The notes: generated from the letters alone by a model not told the origin. Positions 44,801-56,772 are shown, counted from the first letter of the stretch. The stretch: DNA of 64,000 nucleotides from Epiperipatus broadwayi (GCA_028023455.1 JAQFVV010000017.1:1362501-1426500); one strand, 5' to 3'. Made by a program: numbers and translations.

Positions 44801-45180
44801 CATTCTATGCAGACTAGATAAGCATTTTTAGAGTGAAAACATTTTCTCATGCTCTCAAAAGACTGATTTGTATTTGGTATTATTTTTAGCATGCTTTTCT
44901 AAATATTTATGATGAATCACTCTTGTGGTAATATTTGCCCTGCATTCCCCATAATATACATCAGGGCAAGCACTTATGCTGCATTTAATTTTGTATACTA
45001 TTTGTGTTGTGTCCTCCAGTGGCAATCTATATTTAGTGTTGTTTAAGAGGGGTTTGAAACTACCGTTAAATGTTGGAGTGGATATCTTTTTTATTTTGTG
45101 TGCTGGTATGCTGTCCTATGTTTTAAAGAGACAGGATTTAAAACTAACAACTATCACATCATCAATAAAAAGAAAATAGT
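44800..45180 (-). pseudogene. Penelope-like element, GIY-YIG fragment
   Basis: The minus strand around 44990-44860 reads YKIKCSISACPDVYYGECRA, then NITTRVIHHKYLEKHAK: the Y-K-I-x-C, Y-Y-G-E and R-x-x-H-x-K features of the Penelope GIY-YIG endonuclease. Upstream (45180-45000) holds the linker with weak similarity. Related to the fragments at 14.9-15.9 kb but from a different copy. Confidence 0.65.
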
Positions 45181-45492
45181 ATCATCCAACTGTCAAATAA
45201 ATGGAATATGTAAATACCTAATTTAAATAATTAATCTCCCACCAATAAACACAATGGCATATCTAACTAACCCACTAGTAACTATGACACTGGTGTTCTA
45301 CATCGAAAGCATACTCAACCATAACTAATATAAAAATAAAAACCTTTTTTCCCACTAATGCTAAAACTATGCTGCTAGTTTATTATAAACAACAATAAAA
45401 AGGATAAAGATATAATTTCTAGTTTGTAAGTGAAAATAAATAAATTATCATAAAATCAAAACTGCCTAACACTATACCAGTAAAAAATAAAA

Positions 45493-46059
45493 ATGCAAAA
45501 CCATAAAACCATAGAATACTAGATGAAATCCAAAATTTTACCAAAATCCTTACACAACCATGGTTTCATCTACTACATATAGACCTTCTCAAGTGAAAAT
45601 CAAACTAAAGGAACTAACATATATATATATATATATCAAACAAACCTTCCCATAATTCATTTCAACCCCCCCCCTTAATATAGAAAGAAGTCTTCATAAG
45701 ATTGATAGCCTCAGAATCAAGAAGTTTTATCATCAAAGTGTCCTTTATTCTTCTTTTTAACTCATTCTTTTTGGTTATTTTTTATGAAAAGAATGAGTTA
45801 AAAAGAAGAATAAAGGTGACTTTGATGAACTCTTGATTCTGAGGCTATCAATCTTATGAAGACTTCTTTTGATATTAAGGGAAGGTGGAGTTTGAAATGA
45901 ATTATGGGAAAGTTTGTTTGTTTGTATATATATGTTATTTCCTTTAGTTTGATTTTCACTTGAGAAGGTCTATTTGTAGTAGATGAAACCATGGTTGTGT
46001 AAGGATTTTGGTAAAATTTTGGATTTAATCTAGTATTGTATTGTTTTATGGTTTTGCAT
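45493..46059. repeat. Long inverted repeat, ~280 bp arms
   Basis: ATGCAAAACCATAAAAC at 45493 is answered by TTTTATGGTTTTGCAT at about 46044-46059. Arms meet at about 45770-45787 (ACTCATTCTTT against AAAGAATGAGT). The arms differ by several indels, including the (TA)n and C-run lengths. No coding capacity; possibly paired Penelope-related termini, since a PLE fragment is adjacent. Confidence 0.85.
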
Positions 46060-46720
46060 AAATAATCATGTATCTTATTATATGATAAAAATGAATTTGC
46101 AATGTTTTTATATTTTTATTTCATCACATACGAGTAATGAAAATATCCCTTTAATATATATGATTTCTGCTGCAACTTTTTTGACTATAACCTTTATATT
46201 CTTATATTTGTTTGATTAATAATTTATGGATTGTAAATAAAAATAAATAATGTATTTTTGTAAAATAATATAGGTGATATAACCTGACCGCAAAGCGACT
46301 TTTTACTTAAAAACAAAATTAAATTATATTACTCTGCAAGCGCGTTCAAGAGACATGCTCTCATCTTCATAGCTCTGAGTGAAGTAATTATATGTAAATT
46401 ATGCAAAGTTCAAAGGTTAATTACTCCATTTCTTTGACATAGTAGCAACACTAACAATAATACTACTACTATGATGACAATGATTATGATGGCACTAGAG
46501 ATATGTTTTGTGATGATTATATTGTAACAGGTTGGGTTACATAGTACACCAATAATAATATAGTGTGTGTGTATATATATATATAAAGTAAAGGAAAAAT
46601 GGAAATAAACACAGACAAAAATTATAATAGATGTTTTCTACATTTACTGAAATAGAAATAAATAAATAATAACTCTGATTTAAAATATTGTTTTATAAAT
46701 TAAACTTTTAAAAGGTCTGA
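46060..46720. other. AT-rich non-coding stretch
   Basis: No feature recognised. Confidence 0.5.

Positions 46721-46721
<1 letters not shown>

Positions 46722-46807
<86 letters not shown>
46722..46807 (+). repeat. (ATT)n microsatellite
   Basis: About 28 pure ATT units. Confidence 0.95.
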
Positions 46808-46808
<1 letters not shown>

Positions 46809-46984
46809 TGATTTTGAAATGTAAAAACACCATACTTATTTTTGGAATTTTTTAATTAATTAAACAAATTTTTTATCTATTAAAAATCCCCTAAGTAATA
46901 ACATGTATATAGATTCCAAGGGATTAGAGAGATAAAAATAAAATTCTGTTTTTAATCAAGGTGTTGTTATAACACCTCAGATAA

Positions 46985-47253
46985 TTTTATAAAAAGGGCT
47001 GATAAAAAATATCAGTCAGTCTGGGTAATGATTTTTAAAAAGAGCAGTCTGGATAGTGATTTTGAAAAGAACAGTTCTGCTTGCAGTTTTGTAAGAGTTG
47101 GGCAGAAGAGTTTTTAATATTTTAAGCAGTGACCAACTAGGCCAACTGCAAAGTTTGGATAATGATTTTGAAGAAAGCAGTATGTTGTTGGCTGTAGCAG
47201 AGAGTTGGCAGAATAGCTACCATGAATTGATACAGCTGAAGGCAGGATATTAG
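46985..47253 (+). other. Coding-like segment with internal repeats, unassigned
   Basis: An open plus-strand stretch ends at TAG 47251-47253 and reads QSLDNDFEESSMLLAVAESW then QNSYHELIQLKAGY. Two earlier, more decayed relatives of SLDNDFEES occur just upstream (SLDSDFEKNSS near 47045 and SLGNDF near 47017), so it derives from a repeat of about 20 codons. No splice border was secured and the earlier units carry stops. It could be a host exon relic or a pseudogene upstream of the interrupted gene at 56501. Confidence 0.35.
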
Positions 47254-47343
47254 ATTTAGAAGCTACTAATATTTCCTTCTCAGGAGTTTGAATTCACTTG
47301 GAGAAAATGACCCACTTTTTTGTGCTGTAATTCATAGCCTTAA

Positions 47344-47347
47344 ACAG
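47344..47347. repeat. Target-site duplication, left (ACAG)
   Basis: ACAG directly precedes the 5' LTR (TGAAACGG...) and is repeated at 56497-56500 after the 3' LTR (...GGTACA). Confidence 0.85.
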
Positions 47348-50300
47348 TGAAACGGTTGACTTCAAATCCCTCACCGTTTCACCAACCATCCTAATAACCC
47401 ACTCGTCTGTGCTAAGTTCAAACCTGTTTAATAAGTCTAAATTAAAATTTGTAAGCTAAAAATTGCAATCACGGCTATATAAACAGTATTATATACGCAC
47501 ATACGAAAGAACGCTATAATTGAATAGTATTGCCAGAGTTATAGCGTATAATTTTATCGTGTAATATTTTTAAACTATTTTTAGTACAGTAATAATGTAG
47601 CGTCAATTTATTAATTTATTACTTAAAGTCGTATGTGGGAATATAATCCATCTATATTGAATATATATATATAGCATAGTGGCGTGATTAAAATATTTAT
47701 TAAATTTTAAGTTTCATTTTTATTATAAACCAATTTAATGTAAAAACACATTGAAAGGGTGATTGATTGCAAATGCGCTGACAAGCTTCTTTTTAAAAAG
47801 AAAAAAGATTTTTTTTTCTAAAAATGAAAGTATTTTCGTAGAATTAAAAGTTTAGTAAAGTTTTTGCTGTAAACAATTGTATCAGTATATGCCACACCTG
47901 CCTTAGGTTTCTAAAAAGAAAAGCCAATCTTAAAATAATCTAGCTAATTGATTCTAAATTATTTTGGAGACCTCGCTAATTAAAAATATGTTTACAGCAG
48001 GGATTTTACACATAAATTATAAAATCAGAACAAAATTCCTGACTAATTAAAATAAAATCTAATATGGGATTAAACTGATTAAAATTCAATTTAATTAAAA
48101 ATTTGATAATCAGAGAAAAGTTATAACATCTAAAAGGAATGTCAGCATGTTTGAAATCAACCACTAATTTCATAAGCAAATTAAAAATTTTGTAATCTTG
48201 ATGGAGATGAAATTCCAAGGTGTGTGGGCTGATAAGGATCTTTTTTTTTTAAAAAGGCCATGTAAAGTGGAGGAGCCATCTTAGATCTTTACTTTTTTTG
48301 AAACCTTGACAGCTTTGAATCTTTGAAATCTTTACAGCTTGAATGCTACATCTGTGAATTTTTGCCTTCTTTGATCATCTTTAAGCTTTTGAATCCAGCG
48401 TGTATCCTGAACCAAAGGCAACCGTGAACATTTTGACATCCAGTTAAGTCAATAATTTTTATATCTGTTCGAGTCAATAATTTTTATATCTGTTCGAGAG
48501 AAAATGTCGGGCTAAAACAGGCAGCCTTGGCTGAGCTCCAGAGTGAAGGCGACGGGCCTTTACTTCCATCCAAAAACCACCATCACCAGTATGCCGCCAT
48601 AACATCTCCGCTCTAACCGTGGGAAGAAGATGATGCCGCAAGCCACCACAAAGACTTCCGTAACTCCAGCTCAAGTACTACAAGATGACCGGTAACATCA
48701 CCATTTCTAACTGCAGTTCAATATATTAATTTTTCTTTAAGTCTAGACTTATAAAATTTATTTTAATTCTAAAATCTTGAATTCAAGTAAATTGCTAAAT
48801 GTAAAATTTTATTCTTAAATTTAATTATATAATTCTGACCTACTTTCCAATGTTTCCTAACTAAATGATTTTAATAATTTTATTTTCAATTTTCTCACTG
48901 CAGTTGTGTCTATGGTTTCTTTATTTTTTTATTTTAAAATATAAATTATATGCTAATGCCTCGAAACAGTGGGCATTCAATATTAATAATAAAGAGAAGA
49001 GAGAATGACCCCTCTTCATTTAATAATTATTTATCGTAGCTTAATGCACGCTGTTTCGAAACCCTCTTAAATAACTGTCAAGAATTGGCTATGTGCTGAT
49101 TATTATTTTGACCTTGATTATTTCATTATTTGTTGGCAATTTTAAAATGGGAATCTTGTTTTAACCCAAAGTAAATTTCAATTTAATTTTCACTAAGCAA
49201 TATCCAAGCCTTGAATAAGTATATTTGTTATTTATTTCATTTTGTAAAAGCCCTCCAAATATATTTTTTCCCCCTTTTTTTTATTAATCGCGTAATCAAA
49301 TGTGTTATTTGAGATTGAAACTAGAAAGCAAAGAATATTTAAAAGTACGCCCACGTATAGCATATGATTATTAAAATGCTATATTAGAGTTGGCGCTAAT
49401 GATTACACTGATTAGCTATCGTTCTCGTGGCTAAATATTAAATTATTTCAACTCTTTTGCTTGGCAGATGTGATAATTTTATTATACATTTAAACTTTCT
49501 CATTATGTTGCATTTTTCTTTAAGATGGGACTCGGAACGGCCATCCCTCTTACACTCCTTGGGTCACACACGAATAAGACCTGACGTCAAATTCCAGGCA
49601 CTAGTGTTAGCTACCCCAACCCTCTTTAGCAGCATGGCGATCGGTCATAGGGCTCCGGTGTTGATCACAAAACCCTAAATATTAATCCATCCGCAGAGCA
49701 ACATTTATTATAACTGTTTACCAGCGCTATAGCGCATTGGTTCTTTTGGTTGCCAACTCTTCCTCCCTTAAATTAAGTTTCAGCCATTGTCTGACATATT
49801 CAAGAGCTAGTTTCGGTCTCATGTACAATAGTTTAAAATAATAATATTATAGATAAATTTGACTTTAAATGTTTCACATATATGTGAAAACAAGGCTTCG
49901 TCTGATTTCTTAGCTGAAAACCATGAAATAAGAGGGATTGGCATAATCTGCCCCATAGCTACAATGCAGTGACTGATCAATAAGATAATAAAGCAAATGA
50001 TGAAAACAATATTTAATTTCATCAAATAGCACCACAAATGTAAAATAATTTTAATTGTAAGGAGAGAATGTTAAAGCGCTCTCCAAAAATGTTAGATGCT
50101 ACGCACATTTTAATTGTAAAATGCTAGAATAATATATATAAAAAAATCGTCAAATTTAATTTGCAAAAATAAACATACAATTTAATAAATTACTCTGCTC
50201 TCGATCTTGTTTATTTCAATCCAATTCAAAATTCTTTATATTATATATGTGATTTCCTGTGCATTAATTAGTTTTAAATATATATAGTTGATAAAGTCCA

Positions 50301-50524
50301 TTTTTTGTTATGAGTCTCACTGCTTCTCCCTGACCTATGTCGGCTCACGGTTAAAATAAGATCCATATGTATCTTCAAGGTGGTCATCCGTAGGGTCATT
50401 AGTCTTGGAGCACAGGTGAAGGAGTTGAAGTGCGGTCAGTCTCGAGATCTAACCATCTCATACTGGTCAGCTTGGTATCTTTGCTTGGACTCTGGAGCGC
50501 GAATGTGCTAGCTTGACCGGTACA
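47348..50524 (+). repeat. 5' LTR (3177 bp)
   Basis: TGAAACGGTTGACTTC...CTTGACCGGTACA. Unusually long for an LTR. A 25 bp tandem duplication of AGTCAATAATTTTTATATCT... around 48446-48495 is absent from the 3' LTR, so it arose after insertion or in a variant template. Open frames inside (for example on the minus strand at 48674-48474) occur in both LTRs but lack any domain. Confidence 0.92.
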
Positions 50525-51432
50525 TAGATTTTTTACCCCCTGATTATGGCGCCCAACGTGGGGCCTTTGATCAATGCCATGACCCTGAACCAATGAGAAG
50601 GGAATTTAATGATATAGTATATAATTTTTTTTTTCCTGATTATCCAAACGTTAGAGTTTGTGATCAAAATCAACAGTATAGCATTCATTTTTTCTTACTG
50701 CTTGCTCAAATAGGAGACTAATTATTCTCCGTCCCTAAAAATTGAACATTAAAAAACTATATATATATGACTTTTTCTGTTAATGCATAGTAAAAAAAAA
50801 AAAAAAAAAATTTTTTTCAAATGACTTTTGGTAAATTTTGAGTTTAATTTTGTTAAGCTTCTTGCTCACTGGTGACTGGCACCCGAGGATGATTTAAATA
50901 AGCTATAGGTCATCCTCATATAAATTTGTCATCAGGGGTAGTGAAGGAAAACATTGTAATTTAAAAGGAAAAAAAAACCGTTTGTTTTTTTTAATGTAAA
51001 TCATACTTTGTGAATTGGATTGAATAAGAATGAGAGTGAAATTGGAAGGTGGGTCAAATATAAATTTTACCGTTTGAAACTGGCACAGACGTATAAAACA
51101 AAATATTGTTACAATCATGAACTAATTTAAAATTAAATTTTAAAGCAGCTGGAAGAAACCGAGGGTGAGTCAACTTTTATTATTTATTTTTATAATTGTA
51201 TTTATTAAAGTTATGAAATAATGGGCGGGTCTTGCAAAATAAAAATAATAGCAGTATAAAGTTAGGCATCATAGTAGAGTTAGGCATCATAACAGGATGG
51301 GAAGTGAACCAGTCACTTTCATTCATGGAGTTTAGCCATCAGCCGTATATTCAATAAAGTTTTTTTTAGTAAATTAATCAGTATTGTTTTGAGATCTAGT
51401 TTAATAAGAAAAAAGAAAATAATAATAATAAT
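50525..51432 (+). other. Untranslated leader of the LTR element
   Basis: About 0.9 kb between the 5' LTR and the gag-like frame. It contains the primer binding site, T/A runs, and no open frame of note. Packaging or dimerisation signals are expected here but cannot be identified by eye. Confidence 0.6.
50547..50564 (+). promoter_or_regulatory. Primer binding site, tRNA-Lys type
   Basis: TGGCGCCCAACGTGGGGC is an 18 nt match to the complement of the 3' end of tRNA-Lys (the Lys1,2 type used by several retroviruses). It begins 22 bp after the LTR end, a larger gap than usual. Confidence 0.85.
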
Positions 51433-52912
51433 ATGGAGGAGGATCAAGAAATAATGAGTGAAGGGGAAGAAGTACAGAAGGAAATAGGAGGGAAATGTTT
51501 AGGGATCACATTAAGGTCAGGGAGAAAGATCGCAGAAGAGAGAGGCAGCACAGAAGGGGAAGTGAGCCTTAGCCCTGATGAGGAAATTCCTACAGGAGAA
51601 GCTGCCATTATCTCAGAAGAACCAGTAAATAATGAAATAGAACATAAACAGGTGGAAGAGTCCAAAAATAAAAATCGGGATGTTAATTTTATGTTGGAGA
51701 GGATGACTCAAATTTTTATAAAGAGAGACGAGATAAATAGTCAGAAATTAGAGGAGAGGATGACTCAAATTTTTATAAAGAGAGACAAGGTAAATAGTCA
51801 GAAATTAGAGGAGAGAGATCAAAAAAATAAGTTAGAAATGGAGCAGAGATTTGAGGTGTTGGGAAAGGAAATTAGAGAGGGAAACAAACGGTATGAGGAA
51901 GGGATAGTAGAAGTGAGATGAGAAATGGAAATGCAAGGCCAACGACTTGAAGAAAAGCTGTGTAGGAGCTGGCAGGAGTTGTCAATCAGCTGCCAAGAAA
52001 AATATGAAGAAGTTCAAGTAGAGGTCACAAAAAAATTAGATCAAAACCGAGAAGAAACCAACAAGGAAATAGAATCACTAAAAGAACAACTCACAGATGT
52101 TAGAGGGCAGACCGAGCATCAGGAAATGGTTATGGAGGAGAAAGTCTCTAAAATGGGGCAAGATATCTGCCTCAAAATTGAAGAATACGAAGAGGGACAG
52201 AAACAGATCAGAGAGGAGATTTCTGAGTTAAAAGAAAACTTGAGTTATAGAAATCATGTTTCTGCCCAAGAAGAAAATGCCATTACAGAAGACATCCAGG
52301 AATTGAAGAGAGAAATTACACAAATAAGGGAAGCAAAAATGGACATTGTAGAATGTAACTTAACTACTGGTTCCCAAACCTACAACCAGGGCAAGACAAA
52401 CATTGTACCAGATCTTAGTAAGACTACAGATAGTGTACATGGAAAACATTATGGATAAAGAATCTGAACACTGTTCCATCCCATGCAGGAGTGGTTTAGA
52501 GTTAACCCTAGAAAATAGAGAACCAACTATATATGAATCAGTGACATCAGCAATGAATATACCCATGGGCTTGGCTAAATTTATCCAAGTAAAATCTTTT
52601 AAGGGAGAAGTGGGAGAAAATCCAAAGGTACATTTAGAAAGCTTAAAGGAACTCTTCAGATTTCAAAAGGTCCTAGTAGCTGATCAGGTAGCATTGGCCA
52701 TTCATTATTTACATGGATACGCAAAGTCTTGGTGGGACTGCTGTAGTGAATTTGCCAGAAGCTTAAAAATGCACCCAAGTCAGCCTCTGTTAAGACCAAC
52801 GAGCGAATGTAATGAGACATCTGAATCCGAGGATGATGATGACATGTTGGGATATTGGTTTGGCTTTAGTAGTCACGAGCCAAGTATTAAACAACCCCCA
52901 GATCCTATTTAA
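51433..52912 (+). pseudogene. gag-like gene of the LTR element, interrupted
   Basis: Opens at 51433 with an acidic N-terminus containing GITLRSGRKI. It continues through a long Glu/Lys/Gln-rich coiled coil with a 19-residue tandem repeat starting RMTQIFIKRD (two copies near 51700-51813). One TGA (51919-51921) splits it, after which the same frame runs to 52458. A +1 shift enters the last frame (52403-52912), which contains SFKGEVGENPKVHLESLKEL and VALAIHYLHGYAKSWWDC, the retrotransposon Gag signature (F-x-G...P...L...A...L-x-G-x-A-x-x-W). It ends with an acidic tail and no CCHC knuckle. The stop and the shift could be damage; a programmed shift is possible but unproven. Confidence 0.75.
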
Positions 52913-53336
52913 AAATTTATTAGCTATAAAAAAAAAAAAGGATCTGTCCCTCCCCCAAAAACATTAAATATATATATACTGCATATTTAAAAAAAAAAAA
53001 AAAAAAACTAACATATCTACCCCATTCTAACTGACAAATATCCATTTGGATATTAATTCAGATTTATTGAGATTTCATGATTTTTTTTTATGATTGATTG
53101 GTGATTTAATGAGTATATTTGCTCTTGATTAATTTTTTTGTGCGTATGTTTTTTTTGTGGTAGGAGAGTCGTAAATATAAAGGTAATGATAAATAAATCC
53201 CTTAGCGCAGCAAGTAAATAAGTTTATGTGCATGGGAAAATAGGAAATTATTTAACAAATTGATAAGGAAAATTCAAAGTCATGATTGTAGCAAGGTCAT
53301 TTTTTTTAATTGTTTTTTTTTGTAAGTTTACGGAAA
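52913..53336 (+). other. Internal 3' region of the LTR element
   Basis: A-rich and T-rich runs with no frame. A polypurine tract is expected just before the 3' LTR, but only CGGAAA is present, which is weak. Confidence 0.5.
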
Positions 53337-56300
53337 TGAAACGGTTGTCTTCAAATCCCTCACCGTTTCACCAACCATCCTAATAACCCACTCGTCTGTG
53401 CTAAGTTCAAACCTGTTTAATAAGTCTAAATTAAAATTTGTAAGCTAAAAATTGCAATCACGGCTATATAAACAGCATTATATACGCACATACGAAAGAA
53501 CGCTATAATTGAATAGTATTGCCAGAGTTATAGCGTATAATTTTATCGCATAATATTTTTAAACTATTTTTAGTACAGTAATAATGTAGTGTCAATTTAT
53601 TAATTTATTACTTAAAGTCGTATGTGGGAATATAATCTACCTATATTGAATATATATATAGCATAGTGGCGTGATTAAAATATTTATTAAATTTTAAGTT
53701 TCATTTTTATTATAAACCAATTTAATGTAAAAACACATTGAAAGGGTGATTGATTGCAAATGCGCTGACAAGCTTCTTTTTAAAAAGAAAAAAGATTTTT
53801 TTTTTCTAAAAATGAAAGTATTTTCGTAGAATTAAAAGTTTAGTAAAGTTTTTGCTGTAAACAATTGTATCAGTATATGCCACACCTGCCTTAGGTTTCT
53901 AAAAAGAAAAGCCAATCTTAAAATAATCTAGCTAATTGATTCTAAATTATTTTGGAGACCTCGCTAATTAAAAATATGTTTACAGCAGGGATTTTACACA
54001 TAAATTATAAAATCAGAACAAAATTTCTGACTAATTAAAATAAAATCTAATATCGGATTAAACTGATTAAAATTCGATTTAATTAAAAATTTGATAATCA
54101 GAGAAAAGTTATAACACCTAAAAGGAATGTCAGCATGTTTGAAATCAACCACTAATTTCATAAGCAAATTAAAAATTTTGTAATCTTGATGGAGATGAAA
54201 TTCCAAGGTGTGTGGGCTGATAAGGATCTTTTTTTTTTTAAAAGGCCATGTAAAGTGGAGGAGCCATCTTAGATCTTTACTTTTTTTGAAACCTTGACAG
54301 CTTTGAATCTTTGAAATCTTTACAGCGTGAATGCTACATCTGTGAATTTTTGCCTTCTTTGATCATCTTTAAGCTTTTGAATCCAGCGTGTATCCTGAAC
54401 CAAAGGCAACCGTGAACATTTTGACATCCAGTTAAGTCAATAATTTTTATATCTGTTCGAGAGAAAATGTCGGGCTAAAACAGGCAGCCTTGGCTGAGCT
54501 CCAGAGTGAAGGCAACGGGCCTTTACTTCCATCCAAAAACCACCATCACCAGTATGCCACCATAACATCTCCGCTCTAACCGTGGGAAGAAGATGATGCC
54601 GCAAGCCACCACAAAGACTCCCGTAACTCCAGCTCAAGTACTACAAGATGACCGGTAACATCACCATTTCTAACTGCAGTTCAATATATTAATTTTTCTT
54701 TAAGTCTAGACTTATAAAATTTATTTTAATTCTAAAATCTTGAATTCAAGTAAATTGCTAAATGTAAAATTTTATTCTTAAATTTAATTATATAATTCTG
54801 ACCTACTTTCCAATGTTTCCTAACTAAATGATTTTAATAATTTTATTTTCAATTTTCTCACTGCAGTTGTGACTATGGTTTCTTTATTTTTTTTTATTTT
54901 AAAATATAAATTATATGCTAATGCCTCGAAACAGCGGGCATTCAATATTAATAATAAAGAGAAGAGAGAATGACCCCTCTTCATTTAATAATTATTTATC
55001 GTAGCTTAATGCATGCTGTTTTGAAACCTTCTTAAATAACTGTCAAGAATTGGCTATGTGCTGATTATTATTTTGACCTTGATTATTTCATTATTTGTTG
55101 GCAATTTTAAAATGGGAATCTTGTTTTAACCCAAAGTAAATTTCAATTTAATTTTCACTAAGCAATATCCAAGCCTTGAATAAGTATATTTGTTATTTAT
55201 TTCATTTTGTAAAAGCCCTCCAAATATATTTTTCCCCCTTTTTTTTTATTAATCGCGTAATCAAATGTGTTATTTGAGATTGAAACTAGAAAGCAAAGAA
55301 TATTTAAAAGTACGCCCACGTATAGCATATGATTATTAAAATGCTATATTAGAGTTGGCGCTAATGATTACACTGATTAGCTATCGTTCTCGTGGCTAAA
55401 TATTAAATTATTTCAACTCTTTTGCTTGGCGGATGTGATAATTTTATTATACATTTAAACTTTCTCGTTATGTTGCATTTTTCTTTAAGATGGGACTCGG
55501 AACGGCCATCCCTCTTACACTCCTTGGGTCGCACACGAATAAGACCTGACGTCAAATTCCAGGCACTAGTGTTAGCTACCCCAACCCTCTTTAGCAGCAT
55601 GGCGATCGGTCATAGGGCTTCGGTGTTGATCACAAAACCCTAAATATTAATCCATCCGCAGAGCAACATTTATTATAACTGTTTACCAGCGCTATAGCGC
55701 ATTGGTTCTTTTGGTTGCCAACTCTTCGTCCCTTAAATTAAGTTTCAGCCATTGTCTGACATATTCAAGAGCTAGTTTCGGTCTCATGTACAATAGTTTG
55801 AAATAATAATATTATAGATAAATTTGACTTTAAATGTTTCACATATATGTGAAAACAAGGCTTCGTCTGATTTCTTAGCTGAAAACCATGAAATAAGAGG
55901 GATTGGCATAATCTGCCCCATAGCTACAATGCAGTGACTGATCAATAAGATAATAAAGCAAATGATGAAAACAATATTTAATTTCATCAAATAGCACCAC
56001 AAATGTAAAATAATTTTAATTGTAAGGAGAGAATGTTAAAGCGCTCTCCAAAAATGTTAGATGCTACGCGCATTTTAATTGTAAAATGCTAGAATAATAT
56101 ATATAAAAAAATCGTCAAATTTAATTTGCAAAAATAAACATACAATTTAATAAATTACTCTGCTCTCGATCTTGTTTATTTCAATCCAATTCAAAATTCT
56201 TTATATTATATATGTGATTTCCTGTGCATTAATTAGTTTTAAATATATATAGTTGATAAAGTCCATTTTTTGTTACGAGTCTCATTGCATCTCCCTGACC

Positions 56301-56496
56301 TATGTCGGCTCGCGGTTAAAATAAGATCCATATGTATCTTCAAGGTGGTCATCCGTAGGGTCGTGAGTCTTGGAGCACAGGTGAAGGAGTTGAAGTGCGG
56401 TCAGTCTCGAGATCTAACCATCTCATACTGGTCGGCTTGGTATCTTTGCTTGGACTCTGGATTCTGTTGCGCGAATGTGCTAGCTTGACCGGTACA
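53337..56496 (+). repeat. 3' LTR (3160 bp)
   Basis: TGAAACGGTTGTCTTC...CTTGACCGGTACA, collinear with the 5' LTR. Differences include loss of the 25 bp duplication, a TATA-repeat length change, and ATTCTGTT inserted near 56461. Confidence 0.92.
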
Positions 56497-56500
56497 ACAG

Positions 56501-56772
56501 AGAGGATAGTTGCTTGTCTAAAATTTATTAAATCAAAACAGCTGCTTGCCTGGAACAATCCTAGACAGAAAGAAATCAACTTCAGACCAAGATTTTACAT
56601 GAATTACATACTTTTACCTGATGATGACAACAAACCTGAATTACATTTTTCTGATGAACCAAAAAGCAAACTCACCAAGGAAAATCTTCTAGTTTGCCCA
56701 GGAAATCCCCAGCTTGCTGAAGAATTAATTACATGTATGCTGCGTCAGATATATGCAGAAAATTACAGATAA
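56501..56772 (+). CDS. Terminal exon of an unrecognised host gene, split from its intron by the LTR element
   Basis: Open from the duplicated ACAG to TAA at 56770-56772, with a codon set unlike the flanks. It encodes RIVACLKFIKSKQLLAWNNP, RQKEINFRPRFYMNYILLPD, DDNKPELHFSDEPKS, KLTKENLLVCPGNPQLAEEL and ITCMLRQIYAENYR. In the pre-insertion sequence (ending CATAGCCTTAAACAG at 47347) an in-frame TAA precedes ACAG and a pyrimidine-rich TTTTTTGTGCTG lies upstream, so ACAG| was very likely the 3' splice site, leaving AG as the first two bases of the exon. No known domain recognised. About 90 residues, predicted soluble. Upstream exons must lie left of 47.3 kb. Confidence 0.6.

Larger units (their letters stand above)
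47348..56496 (+). mobile_element. Non-autonomous LTR retrotransposon with ~3.2 kb LTRs
   Basis: A complete 9149 bp element: 5' LTR 47348-50524, internal region 50525-53336, 3' LTR 53337-56496. LTRs start TG and end CA, a 4 bp duplication (ACAG) flanks it, and a primer binding site is present. The internal region has only a gag-like frame. I find no protease, reverse transcriptase, RNase H or integrase motif, so it must depend on a partner. This matches the TR-GAG/LARD class in concept. LTRs differ by roughly 35-40 substitutions by eye, about 1 percent, so the insertion is not ancient. The superfamily cannot be fixed without pol; Gag resembles Ty3-type retrotransposon Gag. Confidence 0.9.

Noticed and set aside
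48474-48674. Minus-strand frame in the LTR (repeated at 54437-54637)
   Set aside because: Present in both LTRs because the LTRs are copies; no domain, and short.
49819-50037. Hydrophobic minus-strand frame in the LTR (repeated at 55784-56002)
   Set aside because: It would look like a small membrane protein, but it is AT-rich LTR sequence with no supporting start context or homology.
56395-56500. In-frame extension of the 56501 exon into the 3' LTR from an ATG at 56395
   Set aside because: The LTR sequence was inserted after the exon existed, so the upstream codons are accidental.
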